NCBI GenBank assembly: GCA_031553045.1
Contig: JAVBLZ010000008.1
Location: 1-56,680, forward strand
From: CALXQW01 sp031553045
Lineage (GTDB): Bacteria > Verrucomicrobiota > Verrucomicrobiia > Opitutales > Intestinicryptomonadaceae
Length of the DNA: 56,680 bases
Reading direction: 5' to 3'
Below the pieces are notes generated by a model, which was given only the letters and a program-made list of their open reading frames with translations, did not search any database and was not told where the DNA came from. The translations under genes were made by a program, and so were the position numbers. Each line of letters begins with the position of its first letter. Positions within the stretch are counted from its first letter, which is position 1. Shown here in pieces: positions 42,701-51,759 of this stretch.

Positions 42701-45700
42701 AATTGGACAAACGACAAAATAAGTTCTGTTACAAATGCGGGCAGAACTGTCGGATATACATATACGGGCGATAATCTGACTTCGTGTACGGACACCTTGG
42801 GTAAGGTCTGGAAATACGAATACGACGCCGAAAATAGGATGACAGTGCTTAAAGACCCGACTAATAACTCAGAGCGCGTAATAGTTGAAAACATATATTC
42901 AAACAATGGGCAGGTTATAAAACAGCACAGTCTTGGCGACTCCAATAAGGCTTGGACTATGTCTTATGTGGGCAGCCATACCGAGGAGCGGGATCCGCTT
43001 GGAAACGTCCGGAAATATCACTATGACGAAAACGGGTTTTGCACAAAAATTACGGACGCCTTGGGGCGTTCAACAGATTTTGAATATGACGCACAGGGGC
43101 GTTTGAAAAGGCGCATTTTGCCTGGCGTTACAAATTCCATGGGCGATGATACAAACGGCAAGCCCGTTACGGAAATCAGGCGCATAGCCATAATTTCTGA
43201 ATACGACAACTTCCACAACAAGGTCAGGGAAAAAACCGTTGAAGGCGTCGCAACATTGAAATACGAGTTCGACGAGGAGTTTAAAAAGTTTAAGCAGGTC
43301 TTGACGCTCGCAAACGAGTCTTTGCTTTCAGACACTCATTATGCGTATGAAGTCTCCGCCGACGGCAAGCTGCCGCGTCTTATCAGCACAACTTATAAAG
43401 CCGTGAAAAGCGGAGATACGGACAGAATTTCCACGGTCAATTCGTATTTTTCCCTAAACGGCGGCAAGACGAACCTCCCCGCATCCATCACGGATGAAAA
43501 GGGGGTTACGACAACCATCAGCTATGACAGTTTTGGCAGAATCACCTCTAAAAGCACTGCGGGCAGAAGCACCATATATGCGGATTTTGACGCCTACGAC
43601 AATCCGTGCAAAATTACCGGCCCGGACGGCATTTCTGAAACATTTACATACAATGCTTTGGGGGATGTCCAGAGCTCGGTAAGGGCTGGGCTTACTTCCG
43701 CCTTCACTTACGACGCCGCCCGCCGTCCGATAAAAACCACTCTTACGGGTAGCAGCCTTTCCACTCCCGTTATATCGGAGGTTTTTTATGACGCCGCTGG
43801 AAATATAAACAGGCAGATTGAGGCGGACGGTTTTGAAACTTCGTCAGTTTGGACGGCTCAGCAGAACAAGCTTAGCGACACCGTGGGCATCGGTTCAAAC
43901 GCACAAACAACCACCTATCTCTATGATGCGGCAGACCGTCGGACGGGCACGCGCTATCACGACGGCAAGACCGTAAATGTAAAGATGGACGCCGCCGGAC
44001 AAGTTATTGAAAGCGAAATTGACGGCAAAATCACCAAGATGCAGTACGACCACTTGGGTAATGTGGTTAAGACAACTTCGCCGCTTGGCATAAGCATATT
44101 GTCAGAATATGACGTACTTGGAAACAAAGTTTCTTCAACCGACGGGATGGGCAAGAAAATAACCCACACTTACAATAGTTTTGGTGAGCAGACGTCGTTA
44201 AAAAACAGGAATGACGGTGTCTTTGGCATGTCTTTAAATCTTTCGACACGGACGGGCACGCTTAGCACGCCCATGGGCAAGGTCTTCACAAAGAAGTATG
44301 CCGAAAACACTTGGGATTTGTCCGAAACCATACCGAATTCCGGCATTGGTCGTAAGACGACATATCAGTATGACGCTGCAGGGCGCATTAAGACTATTAC
44401 CGATCCCACGGGCGCCATAACCTACAATTATGACGCCGCAAGCGGTCAGTTACAGAGCGTTGTGGAGGGCGGCAAGTCCATAGAGTATACCTATGACGTA
44501 TTGGGTCGCATGACATCGTCCACCGCCGAGGGCTTAAGCGTCAATTACGCCTATACTGCGGGCGGAAAAATCAAGACGCTCACTTATCCTGCGCAAAACG
44601 GTCTGGGCGCAAAGTCTGTAGAGTACGAGTATGACGACATGGGCAGGCTCGTAAGAGTTAAAGACTGGGCCAATCGGCAGACCCATTACGCTTACGATGG
44701 CATGAGTCGTCTTGTGGAAATAACTCGCCCCAACGGCACCAAACGTACGATGTCTTATGACGCCAACGGAAGTATTGTGGGCATAGAAGAACGCCTTGCT
44801 GACGGGGCGCCCATAATGATACACCGCTTTAATTACGATGCCGACATGCGCCTTATAAGAACGCTGAAAGTTCCGGTAAACACCGATATTATGCGAGAGA
44901 GTTGGCAGGCTTCATACAACGGCGACAATGAATTTGCGTCGTGGAAGTGGACGGGCAGAAATCCCGAGTTGCCGGTAACGCCCAGTTATGACGTCGAAGG
45001 CAACATGACCTACGGGCCAGTCTCCGAGCGTACGGCGTCGGGGTATACATACGACACTCGCAACAGACTTTTATCTTGCAATGGTGTGTTGTACACGTAT
45101 GATGCTGAGGACAACAGAAGTTCTTTGACATTTGCCGACGAAGGCGTGGCGGTGGGTTATGCTTATGTGTATAACCGCACGTCGAGTTCTAGCGAGGTTT
45201 TGATACGCAACAAGAGCGTGGTGCGCCCCGGCGAGGAGACGCAGGTGGGCAGCACGTATTACATTTACGGTGCGGGTTTAGAGTATGAGGTTACATTTGA
45301 CAAAGACGGCAACGAGGCCGTCAGATACTACCACGCCGACCAGGTGGGCAGCACCATAGCGCTGACGGATGGCGGCGGAGTAATCACAGACAGGTACAGC
45401 TACGATACCTGGGGCTATGTAAAACACACGCTTGGGATCAGCGAAACACCCTTTCTATACGTAGGAGCCTTTGGTGTGCAGACAGACCGTAACGGTCTAG
45501 TCAATATGCGTGCTAGGTATTACAACCCCACAACGCAGACCTTCATCAACCCCGACCCCTTGGGTTTTGGCGGCGGCATGAACTGGTATCAATACGCCGC
45601 AGGCAACCCGCTAACAAACATAGACGCCACAGGGCTGTGTTCAAGCAACATAAGAAGTAGCTTTGACGTTAACTCTTATTTGTCGAGTTCGTACAGCAGC

Positions 45701-46066
45701 AACAGTATGCTGAATGTTGCGCAGAATGTGCTTTCGGTTTTGGGTATGATCCCCGGAGTTGGTGCGGTCTTTGACGTTGCGAACTCTATGATAAGTTTGG
45801 CCCGTGGGAACTACGGCGAGGCAGCCTCGCACATGATTTCAGCAATACCGGGCTTGGGCGACATCTATTCCGCAGGGAAGATGGCCTTTACTGGCGTAAA
45901 AGCCGTAGCCGGTGCCGCCGCAATAGGCAAAACCGTCGTCAACACCGCCAGAGTGGCAGAAAATTTAGGTTCGGGGGCAAAGGTATTATCTGCCGAGAAG
46001 AATGTTTATACATCTTGGAACGCCTTTCAGAAAGGCACAGCAGGACAATTTGCGTCAAGAAGCTGA
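39755..46066 (+). CDS. Very large secreted RHS/YD-repeat protein, module A (delivery shell)
   Basis: 2103 residues with a signal peptide (residues 1-24). A transglutaminase-like segment lies at about 95-200 (EYVRNNIKNEMYYGIKKGA, GNDYDKCVLARELL). At about 765 the RHS start PVDLHRGTFLLEKEDIT, then LYNSGLNEEKSPGLGNGWTHN; YD repeats run from about 950 (TYDAENRMTVL-like, RTVGYTYTGDNL); the conserved core YYHADQVGSTIAL, YSYDTWGYVKHTL, MRARYYNPTTQTFINPDPLG lies at about 1855-1950. A hydrophobic pre-toxin segment follows, and the protein ends FQKGTAGQFASRS, where its HNH tip is out of frame. The shell would hold and release the toxin. No T6SS/Tc partner genes are nearby. Confidence 0.93.
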   Translation: MKLFMKLKNIFSILLGSIHVLAYSSPQIDGWENVSSLTNGVQMDTNPMEITQGVLTGKETVSIGEDSPMTMMALAAAQYHEDIVNLAQSLGNDPDKIIEYVRNNIKNEMYYGIKKGALLTLYERSGNDYDKCVLARELLKAADADGDYYFGKIVDVVFLDNNHGYGSLIMSMKDLMGVDADFTLAANKSKVLEYLLARNIPYREVSVSGKPAVALVRYKIVKQETDTVSIIELAGKKRSIGDVMNVASEAGMTSADILSAAGGTLNITNRSVKSLNEPNLNARLKQYAAKISKQLSDNVSIPVESIVGEVKTNEPHIGLNIFNSGIALSLEKFYGKTKSQLIAGYKPATDRAMEDKNSGEMLLIYYKDPVFDEEHAKLKIYQGSSTTVSASKRIADLNAQRLWVDFSGNVARLKIGDSIWYQNTALSAATWDLKFEMCHAYDKHFSALSYPAIIASNVRSKEEHFKKNNGHIYSIIYVFGAADTLLAKRQALYADKILSAKADANNFNADGSFKITDNNLNQAQRDILAEGLNVMGLTWMAQTHQAAQFIANTFNTYYESQHRIGKVAQEGGFYIDVGLQLSGNVSKTFNNPDESACFNLTGFFASAMEHAVIQQLQDGADSVSTVNALYYGGKKGNELVLLTNKTQVTSTFLPGYSTAELEAFKAVFDKDGSSVILASKNRSCVPEAWDWDGYGYVVISPTRVGMMISGNANGGYSAINNYLNPVSTFNQFSSAANYSHIDSLFSGPTIPSIFSSTTIPSLSSWDPVDLHRGTFLLEKEDITQGDNLQFVRLYNSGLNEEKSPGLGNGWTHNYEISATERTAWSEVLGRGTAEQTASMAVAIHAAKTIFALVPANDAEKARNWALTALITKWGVDGMLNNCVSVKIGKESMQFVKQYRNLGTVQTPNIVEYFAPPAGTNLILEKNTQGQYALSEPYADKFVFNADNKIASIESPFGRITSFTYNAGRLVKITDPYGRFLEINWTNDKISSVTNAGRTVGYTYTGDNLTSCTDTLGKVWKYEYDAENRMTVLKDPTNNSERVIVENIYSNNGQVIKQHSLGDSNKAWTMSYVGSHTEERDPLGNVRKYHYDENGFCTKITDALGRSTDFEYDAQGRLKRRILPGVTNSMGDDTNGKPVTEIRRIAIISEYDNFHNKVREKTVEGVATLKYEFDEEFKKFKQVLTLANESLLSDTHYAYEVSADGKLPRLISTTYKAVKSGDTDRISTVNSYFSLNGGKTNLPASITDEKGVTTTISYDSFGRITSKSTAGRSTIYADFDAYDNPCKITGPDGISETFTYNALGDVQSSVRAGLTSAFTYDAARRPIKTTLTGSSLSTPVISEVFYDAAGNINRQIEADGFETSSVWTAQQNKLSDTVGIGSNAQTTTYLYDAADRRTGTRYHDGKTVNVKMDAAGQVIESEIDGKITKMQYDHLGNVVKTTSPLGISILSEYDVLGNKVSSTDGMGKKITHTYNSFGEQTSLKNRNDGVFGMSLNLSTRTGTLSTPMGKVFTKKYAENTWDLSETIPNSGIGRKTTYQYDAAGRIKTITDPTGAITYNYDAASGQLQSVVEGGKSIEYTYDVLGRMTSSTAEGLSVNYAYTAGGKIKTLTYPAQNGLGAKSVEYEYDDMGRLVRVKDWANRQTHYAYDGMSRLVEITRPNGTKRTMSYDANGSIVGIEERLADGAPIMIHRFNYDADMRLIRTLKVPVNTDIMRESWQASYNGDNEFASWKWTGRNPELPVTPSYDVEGNMTYGPVSERTASGYTYDTRNRLLSCNGVLYTYDAEDNRSSLTFADEGVAVGYAYVYNRTSSSSEVLIRNKSVVRPGEETQVGSTYYIYGAGLEYEVTFDKDGNEAVRYYHADQVGSTIALTDGGGVITDRYSYDTWGYVKHTLGISETPFLYVGAFGVQTDRNGLVNMRARYYNPTTQTFINPDPLGFGGGMNWYQYAAGNPLTNIDATGLCSSNIRSSFDVNSYLSSSYSSNSMLNVAQNVLSVLGMIPGVGAVFDVANSMISLARGNYGEAASHMISAIPGLGDIYSAGKMAFTGVKAVAGAAAIGKTVVNTARVAENLGSGAKVLSAEKNVYTSWNAFQKGTAGQFASRS

Positions 46067-46352
46067 AGCTGGAACGGCATGGAGTGTTTATAAGGAATCA
46101 AATGGGATTGCTATAGGAACGGTTAGCAGTCAGAGTGCAAAACAGCAGTATTTGAAATCCCTTGTGGATGATTATAGAACACCCAGCTTTATGAAGGCGG
46201 ATCTTGCCGCAGGTAAAGTACCGCAAGGATATAATGTACATCATATTGTGCCATTATATAACGGAGGGCTTGACATCCCATCCAATATGGCGTTACAAGG
46301 AATCGACTTGCATAAAACGCATCATAAAATGCGTTCAAGATTGGGATTATAG
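46060..46352 (+). CDS. HNH-nuclease toxin tip, one base out of frame with its RHS
   Basis: The +1 frame (an ATG-started frame from 46002 covers it) reads EAEAGTAWSVYKESNG and, after a linker, YNVHHIVPLYNGGLDIPSN then LHKTHHKM: His-His, Asn and His of an HNH/endonuclease-VII fold, so it should cut DNA. Removing one base in AGAAGC at about 46059 gives SRAEAGTAW, fusing it to GQFASR in the RHS, which is the usual pre-toxin sequence. So the toxin was the RHS C-terminus and is now disconnected. Whether this is a real mutation, an assembly error or a phase switch is open. The immunity gene begins 2 bases after the stop. Confidence 0.75.
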
Positions 46353-46354
46353 TT

Positions 46355-46732
46355 ATGGAAAGAAAGAGTATTTTAATAAAATATGATAAATCTAAACCTC
46401 CTACGGTTACGAAAGATTTTTTAGTTGTAGTTTTTGAAAAAGGTATTCCAATGTTTTTTGGGGTTCATTCTGGAAGATTTCGTAAAACGGGAATGGTCAT
46501 TTATAGAAAATTGGATTCAATGGAGGATTTCTTATATGAAAAACTTTATACCAGCGGGTGGAAGATTGACGATGAAATTAAAACAAGAAAAGTCATATCG
46601 GATTACATTGAACAACTTTCTGTATTTCGTGTTGAAAATGTCGTAGAGATAATTGCTTCAAATAATGATGCGGGATTTGAATTAGTAAAGATTTCAGATT
46701 TTCCAAAACGAGAAGTTTTGAATCTCCCGTAA
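46355..46732 (+). CDS. Putative immunity protein for the HNH toxin
   Basis: 125 residues, no signal peptide, AT-rich. Pattern: FLVVVFEKGIPMFFGVHSGRF, LDSMEDFLYEKLYTSGWKI, VISDYIEQLSVFRVENVVEI. No family is recognised. Its position directly after an HNH tip, size and base composition make immunity its most probable job. It should protect the producer from its own nuclease and kin. Confidence 0.6.
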   Translation: MERKSILIKYDKSKPPTVTKDFLVVVFEKGIPMFFGVHSGRFRKTGMVIYRKLDSMEDFLYEKLYTSGWKIDDEIKTRKVISDYIEQLSVFRVENVVEIIASNNDAGFELVKISDFPKREVLNLP

Positions 46733-47216
46733 CTTCAAGATTGGTGAAAAAAATTATTTTAGTGAAAGATTAACAACTTGTCGAGGCAGGATTCCTTCGA
46801 CTGTAATCGTTTGACAAATGCAGGCGGTAAGTCTTATTATCGTAACTCTTAGGATAGCAGAAGTTCTTGCGGATTGACTATGGTTCTTTGATTTCTACAT
46901 ATCAGGGTTATAAGTATGTGTGTTCTAGCTGCTTGGACTCGATTTTATCAAAAAAAAGAATGTGAAAATGGGATTTTTAAATAATAAAAATCCCATTTTT
47001 TTTGCACGCTTTTCGCACTTTGTAGATATTTTTCTGTTTTATCAGAGGTCAGGTGTTCTGACTGCAACTGTTTCTCATGTTTATTTTCGATAAGAAAATA
47101 TTTATGAAAATATGTATCAAATGAAAATTACTAATTCAGAAATATCTCTATCGCCACAAAGAAAAGCAAAAGGCTTTGCTTAAAGAAAGTTCTGCTCAAT
47201 ATCGTTTTTAATAGAT
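46733..47216. other. Gap with terminator and probable RHS debris
   Basis: No gene. A strong hairpin with arms of 14 bases at 46965-46978 and 46986-46999 and a T-run ends the module A transcript. About 46820-46945 (GATAGCAGAAGTTCTTGCGG...GGTTATAAGTATGTGTGTTCTAGC) looks like broken RHS sequence when compared with 45100-45200. This match is weak and uneven. Confidence 0.4.
46965..47004 (+). terminator. Intrinsic terminator after the module A immunity gene
   Basis: AAAATGGGATTTTT (46965-46978) pairs with AAAAATCCCATTTT (46986-46999) around a 7-base loop and is followed by more T residues. It lies 230 bases after the immunity-type gene. Confidence 0.85.
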
Positions 47217-47876
47217 TCATCGAATCATAGCATAGACGGTGTAGGACTTGGTCTTGGCGTCGGGGGTGGTGTATGCAATATTGATTGTTGCCCGACCCGG
47301 CTTTGTTTCTGGCAAAGCTTTTATATGCAGTTCAAATTTATTTTTTGAAGTACCTTCTTTGAGCTCCAGTTTTACATTTGCGTATCCCGTTTCAATTTTA
47401 AAATTTGAAATATCTGCGTCATAAAACGAATTTATGCGGATGATGGATGCTTTGTCTTCTGCGGCGCTCGCAAAGACAACTTTAGGACTAATTTTAAGAT
47501 ACTCCTGCACTTCAAATTTTAAATTTAAAATCTGCGGAACTTCAGATGAGGAAGTTTTCACAAATATTTTCTTGTTCTGTGCGCCCGCCATTCCTGCGGT
47601 CGCAAATAGTCCAGTAATTTTGCCCTTATCGCCTGCTTTATATTCTGACTTATCAGCCTTCAAATCTTTTAAACATGAACAATCGGGCGAAACAGAGATT
47701 ATGGAAACGTTATCTTTACCTGAAGTTTTAAACGAAAATTCGAATTCCAAATTTTCAATCTCGGGTGCGACTATCTGCGATATTTCTGCTTTGTCGAACT
47801 TCAATTCTGAGGCCAACGTAAAAGTTGTTACGGATAAACAAGCTAATAATAGAAAATTCTTAATGTTTATTATCAT
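47217..47876 (-). CDS. DUF1573-domain secreted protein
   Basis: 219 residues. The signal peptide (IKNFLLLACLSVTTFTLA) precedes LKFDKAEISQIVAPEIENLE, a DUF1573 start, with SPDCSCLKDLKADKSEYKAGDKGKI, the C-x-C-[ST]-x3-P/L signature with two Cys. A second Ig-like half follows (LKISPKVVF...). Such proteins are periplasmic or surface Ig-fold proteins of unknown function, common in Bacteroidetes and Planctomycetes-Verrucomicrobia. It runs against both modules and separates them. Confidence 0.8.
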   Translation of the reverse strand: MIINIKNFLLLACLSVTTFTLASELKFDKAEISQIVAPEIENLEFEFSFKTSGKDNVSIISVSPDCSCLKDLKADKSEYKAGDKGKITGLFATAGMAGAQNKKIFVKTSSSEVPQILNLKFEVQEYLKISPKVVFASAAEDKASIIRINSFYDADISNFKIETGYANVKLELKEGTSKNKFELHIKALPETKPGRATINIAYTTPDAKTKSYTVYAMIR

Positions 47877-48066
47877 ATGATATTAATTCAATAGTAAATA
47901 CTCTTGACACACAAATACATATGGTAATTAAAATCAAGACAATGGTTCGCAAAATAATATTTTTCAACATTTTTATAGTATCATTCAAACTGAAGGTGTC
48001 GTGGAACTTTGCCTACAACATTAAGGCGTAAGCACGTAAAAATAACAATTTAAAGACTAAAAGCAT

Positions 48067-48315
48067 ATGGAAAATAAAATACTTCTCATGATATCTGCGA
48101 TATTTGCGCTTGCGCTAACTTCGCTTATGGGCGCTCCTTCCACATTCAAATTCAGTGGAGATATTCTTATTAAAGATGATGTCGAAACGGATGAAGTTGA
48201 AGGCAGTCTTACCTTGATGTTAAAAAATATTGTAATGGAAAATAGTTTGCAAATTAATGCGGACCCTGCAAATGCTCCTGGTAGTATAGATGAACAAAAA
48301 ATTTCAAATCTATAA
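48067..48315 (+). pseudogene. Truncated YadA-head-like gene, module B
   Basis: 82 residues. A signal peptide (LLMISAIFALALTSLMGAP) is followed by FKFSGDILIKDDVETDEVEG, which aligns with VFGDLFIRDDASTQDMKEGD in the intact copy at 36278, and the frame stops soon after (EQKISNL). All head repeats and the C-terminal motif are missing. It is the first gene of module B. It may still give a short secreted peptide, but as a head protein it is inactive. Confidence 0.7.
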
Positions 48316-48333
48316 CTTTTAAATCTAATACAT

Positions 48334-49215
48334 ATGAATAGAAAAATCTTTTTAACATTGGTTGCGGGAGTATCTCTTGCAGTGAGTCTTCAGGCGGCGG
48401 ATTATCGTTGGGTTTCTGCTGCGCCGGATAAAAATTTTCTCACTGCCGCAAACTGGAGCCCTGCTGTTAATCCTGTTCAGGCGCCCGCACCCACGCCTCC
48501 AGTTATAAACGAGTTTATGGTCAGGAATTTTTCGACGGCGGGGGCTGCCATAATAAATTCCGACATCACTATTGCCAGTGGTGCTATAAATGCGGGCGGC
48601 GATTACGGTAGCACGGTGGGTGTTATAAATATTTTAAGCGGCAATATAACCTGCAACCGCATACAATCGGGGATGCGTAATACTGCAGGCATAATCAATA
48701 TTTACGACGGCGCTATCAATCTAGTTGGTATGCCTTCAATGATTGAAACAACAGGGGCATTGCGCATATATTATGGAGGTGCTATAAACTTTTATGGAGG
48801 CACTATCGAGATGGATTATGCCCTGTATGTTAGCACAAATTGCACGCTCAATATGTTTAATGTTGGTGCATACGCAAAAGCGCCCAACGCTGCACATGCG
48901 CCAATTTTTGCGAATCTGGGTTTGGACGATTCTTCATTAAAAGTTGAAAACGGTATGCTCAATTTAAGCCTTGCAACGGGGTTGAATCTGGAGGTTGGCC
49001 ACGTGATTTAATTGATTGAATATAAGGGTATGCCGCCGAGCAGAAGCTTCAAGAATTTACCGAATGGAAGCACGGTAACGATAGACGGCTTCAGGTTCAG
49101 ATTTGAATTTGACAGGCAAATTGCCGCAAGCCATTACGCAATTGCTCTTGTTGCATTGGAAACTGTTGATACCCGCCTACAAAAAGGCACTGTGATAATG
49201 ATTTCAAAACTTTAA
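48334..49215 (+). pseudogene. Secreted beta-repeat gene of module B, broken by an in-frame stop
   Basis: Paralog of the intact gene at 33627. A signal peptide, then YRWVSAAPDKNFLTAANWSPA, GVINILSGNITCNRIQSGMR and the same strand order. At 49009-49011 a TAA stands where the intact gene has Tyr (MIYLIEYNG). The frame then carries on LIEYKGMPPSRSFKNLPNG to VDTRLQKGTVIMISKL with no further break. So a single base change (TAT or TAC to TAA) ended the protein about 67 residues early. A truncated product of 225 residues may still be made. Confidence 0.85.
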
Positions 49216-49248
49216 AGATTCAAATTTTCCTCATGCTTTGCTTCGGTT

Positions 49249-51729
49249 ATGCTTAATAAAATTTCAAATCACAAATTTGTCTTTGGGCTGCTTATTATAC
49301 TGAGCGCATCTATTGCGTTAGCGGCGCCTTCTTGGTGGTCGGCGCGCGGCGTCGTGCCTGCGCAAATTAACCAAGAATCTGAGGAGACAATAGAACGCAA
49401 CTATGAGGCGATAAACATCGGGCAATTAAAATTTATGGCGGCTGTGGCTGCAGAAGAGCTTAACAAAAACCTCGCCTTTGCAGGTGGTGCCGGAACTGAA
49501 ATCAATAACATGGTTTCAAATTTTTCGCTTTATATTGCGAGCGATCCTGACGCAAATTATGCGGTTGTAAATATAGGTCAGTTGAAAACTATTGCGGAAC
49601 CTTTCTATAAAAGATTGCACGCCCTCACAAACGGTATGGTTGTTTTTCCAGAGACAATGGTTTTTCAAAGCGGAGGGACGACTGCGTCTAACCATAAATT
49701 TCCGTGGCCCGCAATGCCCGCAAATCCGACAGAGGCAGACTATGCACCCAATTACGAAGTTGCAAATGTCGGGCAACTAAAATTTCTTTTTGGATGGTCA
49801 TTGAATTTGGTTGATAGCAATGATTCAGGAATACCTGATTATTGGAAAATTTATTATTATGATACTTCATATAAATATTGCTATGCTTACGAAGACAACG
49901 ACAACGATGGGTTGACAAACTTGCAGGAGTATCAAAACGGTACTCATCCGAAAAATTTTGATACGGACGGCGATGGTATTTCTGATTGGCAGGAAGTACA
50001 ATACGGATCAGACCCCTTAGACCCTAATTCCAAACCGCCATATTTGGCACAGCCATATTTTGAAGATTTTGAGTCCTACCAACTTGGCGTATTTGAAAAA
50101 ACCTCTTACATGACAAATGTCAATGCATCTGTCGCCAACATAGTGGGAAATTTTGAAGGCAGGCAGAGTAAAATCTTAGAGCTTTCTTTTGCTGATGATT
50201 TCAGAAAAACGGCTTCACAAAGTTTCAACTTTTTACACACAACACAAGATGTAGTCTGGGTAGATTTCTATATGAAAGTGGAAAAACTGGAAGGCTCTTG
50301 GAGAATTCCAAATGAAGAGCTTAAAAACGTAAATTTCTATTTTAGAACTGGCAAACTCTATTATACAAAACATTCAAATTGGCATAGTATCAATCTGCCG
50401 ATATCGGGCTGGCATCGCTTTACTATCCGCAAACATTACGATCATGATTCAAACTGGGGTGGATCTCAAATGTGGTCTCTTTGGATAGATGGTATTCGTA
50501 TTATTTTCAATGCCCCCCAAAATAATGCCAAGCGTGGTTTGCAGGAATTTAAGGTATATGGTAAGGGTGGGGCTGCATACATAGACAACTTTTATGCTTC
50601 ACATACACAGCCTGCGGACTATGGAACATTTGACGACGACAACGATGGACTAACAAATGCCGAGGAAACAACGCTTGGTACAAATCCACAATCTGCAGAC
50701 ACAGATGCAGACGATATTAATGATCAGCGTGAAATTGAACTGGGTAGAGACCCCAAGATCAACGACCTGATGAATATTTTTTCTCCAAACGAACTTAAAA
50801 ACGGTTGGGATTATCTCTGGACTTGTGATTTTTCACCGTCAAAAGGCTACCACGAAGGCTCGCTAGTTGGTCAGAATTTCTGGTACTCAAAAAGCGCAAT
50901 CATAACAGATAAAGAAAGTATGGAACTTTCATTAACTGAAGAAAATGGTTACGCATTTGCCGAGCGCAGTACCTTCGGCGAAAACGCAAATAAAATCTGG
51001 ATGGGCTTTGACGCAATACTAGCCCCCAATGATCTACCGAACCCCGAAACATTGAATAGGAACGGACAAGTTGTAATAATAGCTCCCGACATCAATGGCG
51101 ACATTTTCTGCTACAATAAAACAACATCCACATGGCAAAACATCACGCCGGAAAACTTTAATAAACAAATTTGGCATAGATATGAAATTTCTTTGGATTA
51201 CACAACGGGCGTTGCAAAAATTTACATAGATGCTCCCGAAACTTCAGAAGATGAACGCTCGGAACTTCCATCCATAGACACGCTCATGCCCGACTCAATA
51301 ATCACTTTCGACAACACCCAAGGTCCGAAAAAGTTCAAGAAATTCAAAGCGCATAGCCTGAGAGACGAAACTTCAAGTCCACACATTTCTTCAGCAGACA
51401 ACAACACGCATATAGATAATCTATACGTTTCCACTGTACGCAGAGCTAACACAACCTTTCCAGATTTACCCGACAATATCACTCCAATAGATCCCCCATC
51501 GCCACCACCACCATCAGGATTCATAGATACGGACCTTGACGGCATAGATGATCGTTGGGAGCTAGAATACTTCGGCGACCTTACAACCGCCAGTGCCACC
51601 AGCGATTATAACGGCGACGGCCTCAGCGATAAACAACACTACCTAAACAGCCTAAACGGACTTGAATATAATAGCCCCTCTCATCATCCAGAGATAAACG
51701 TAATTATCCTAACTCCTCTAGAAAAATAA
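49249..51729 (+). CDS. Secreted NxGQLK-repeat protein with TSP3-like calcium motifs, module B
   Basis: 826 residues. Signal peptide, then SWWSARGVVPAQINQESEET and NxGQLK motifs (INIGQLKFMA, VNIGQLKTIA, VANVGQLKFLF). Asp-rich calcium loops at about 215 (DNDNDGLTNLQEYQ), 238 (DTDGDGISDWQE), 462 (FDDDNDGLTNAEE) and near the C-terminus (DTDLDGIDDRWELEYFG). Beta domains similar to the module A copy (YFEDFESYQLGVF, DNTQGPKKFKKF) with a different last ~60 residues. Intact, unlike the other module B members upstream, so probably still used together with the following giant protein, which starts 31 bases later. Confidence 0.75.
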   Translation: MLNKISNHKFVFGLLIILSASIALAAPSWWSARGVVPAQINQESEETIERNYEAINIGQLKFMAAVAAEELNKNLAFAGGAGTEINNMVSNFSLYIASDPDANYAVVNIGQLKTIAEPFYKRLHALTNGMVVFPETMVFQSGGTTASNHKFPWPAMPANPTEADYAPNYEVANVGQLKFLFGWSLNLVDSNDSGIPDYWKIYYYDTSYKYCYAYEDNDNDGLTNLQEYQNGTHPKNFDTDGDGISDWQEVQYGSDPLDPNSKPPYLAQPYFEDFESYQLGVFEKTSYMTNVNASVANIVGNFEGRQSKILELSFADDFRKTASQSFNFLHTTQDVVWVDFYMKVEKLEGSWRIPNEELKNVNFYFRTGKLYYTKHSNWHSINLPISGWHRFTIRKHYDHDSNWGGSQMWSLWIDGIRIIFNAPQNNAKRGLQEFKVYGKGGAAYIDNFYASHTQPADYGTFDDDNDGLTNAEETTLGTNPQSADTDADDINDQREIELGRDPKINDLMNIFSPNELKNGWDYLWTCDFSPSKGYHEGSLVGQNFWYSKSAIITDKESMELSLTEENGYAFAERSTFGENANKIWMGFDAILAPNDLPNPETLNRNGQVVIIAPDINGDIFCYNKTTSTWQNITPENFNKQIWHRYEISLDYTTGVAKIYIDAPETSEDERSELPSIDTLMPDSIITFDNTQGPKKFKKFKAHSLRDETSSPHISSADNNTHIDNLYVSTVRRANTTFPDLPDNITPIDPPSPPPPSGFIDTDLDGIDDRWELEYFGDLTTASATSDYNGDGLSDKQHYLNSLNGLEYNSPSHHPEINVIILTPLEK

Positions 51730-51759
51730 AATTTAACAAATGCGTGTAAATTTCAAGAA

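Noticed and set aside
39755..46066. Long frames on the reverse strand inside the RHS gene (for example 42041-42544)
   Set aside because: They are antisense shadows of a confirmed coding frame, with no start context and no family match.
46733..47216. A tRNA or integrase remnant between the two modules
   Set aside because: No cloverleaf or CCA end and no recombinase-like frame was found. Only a terminator and faint RHS-like sequence are present.
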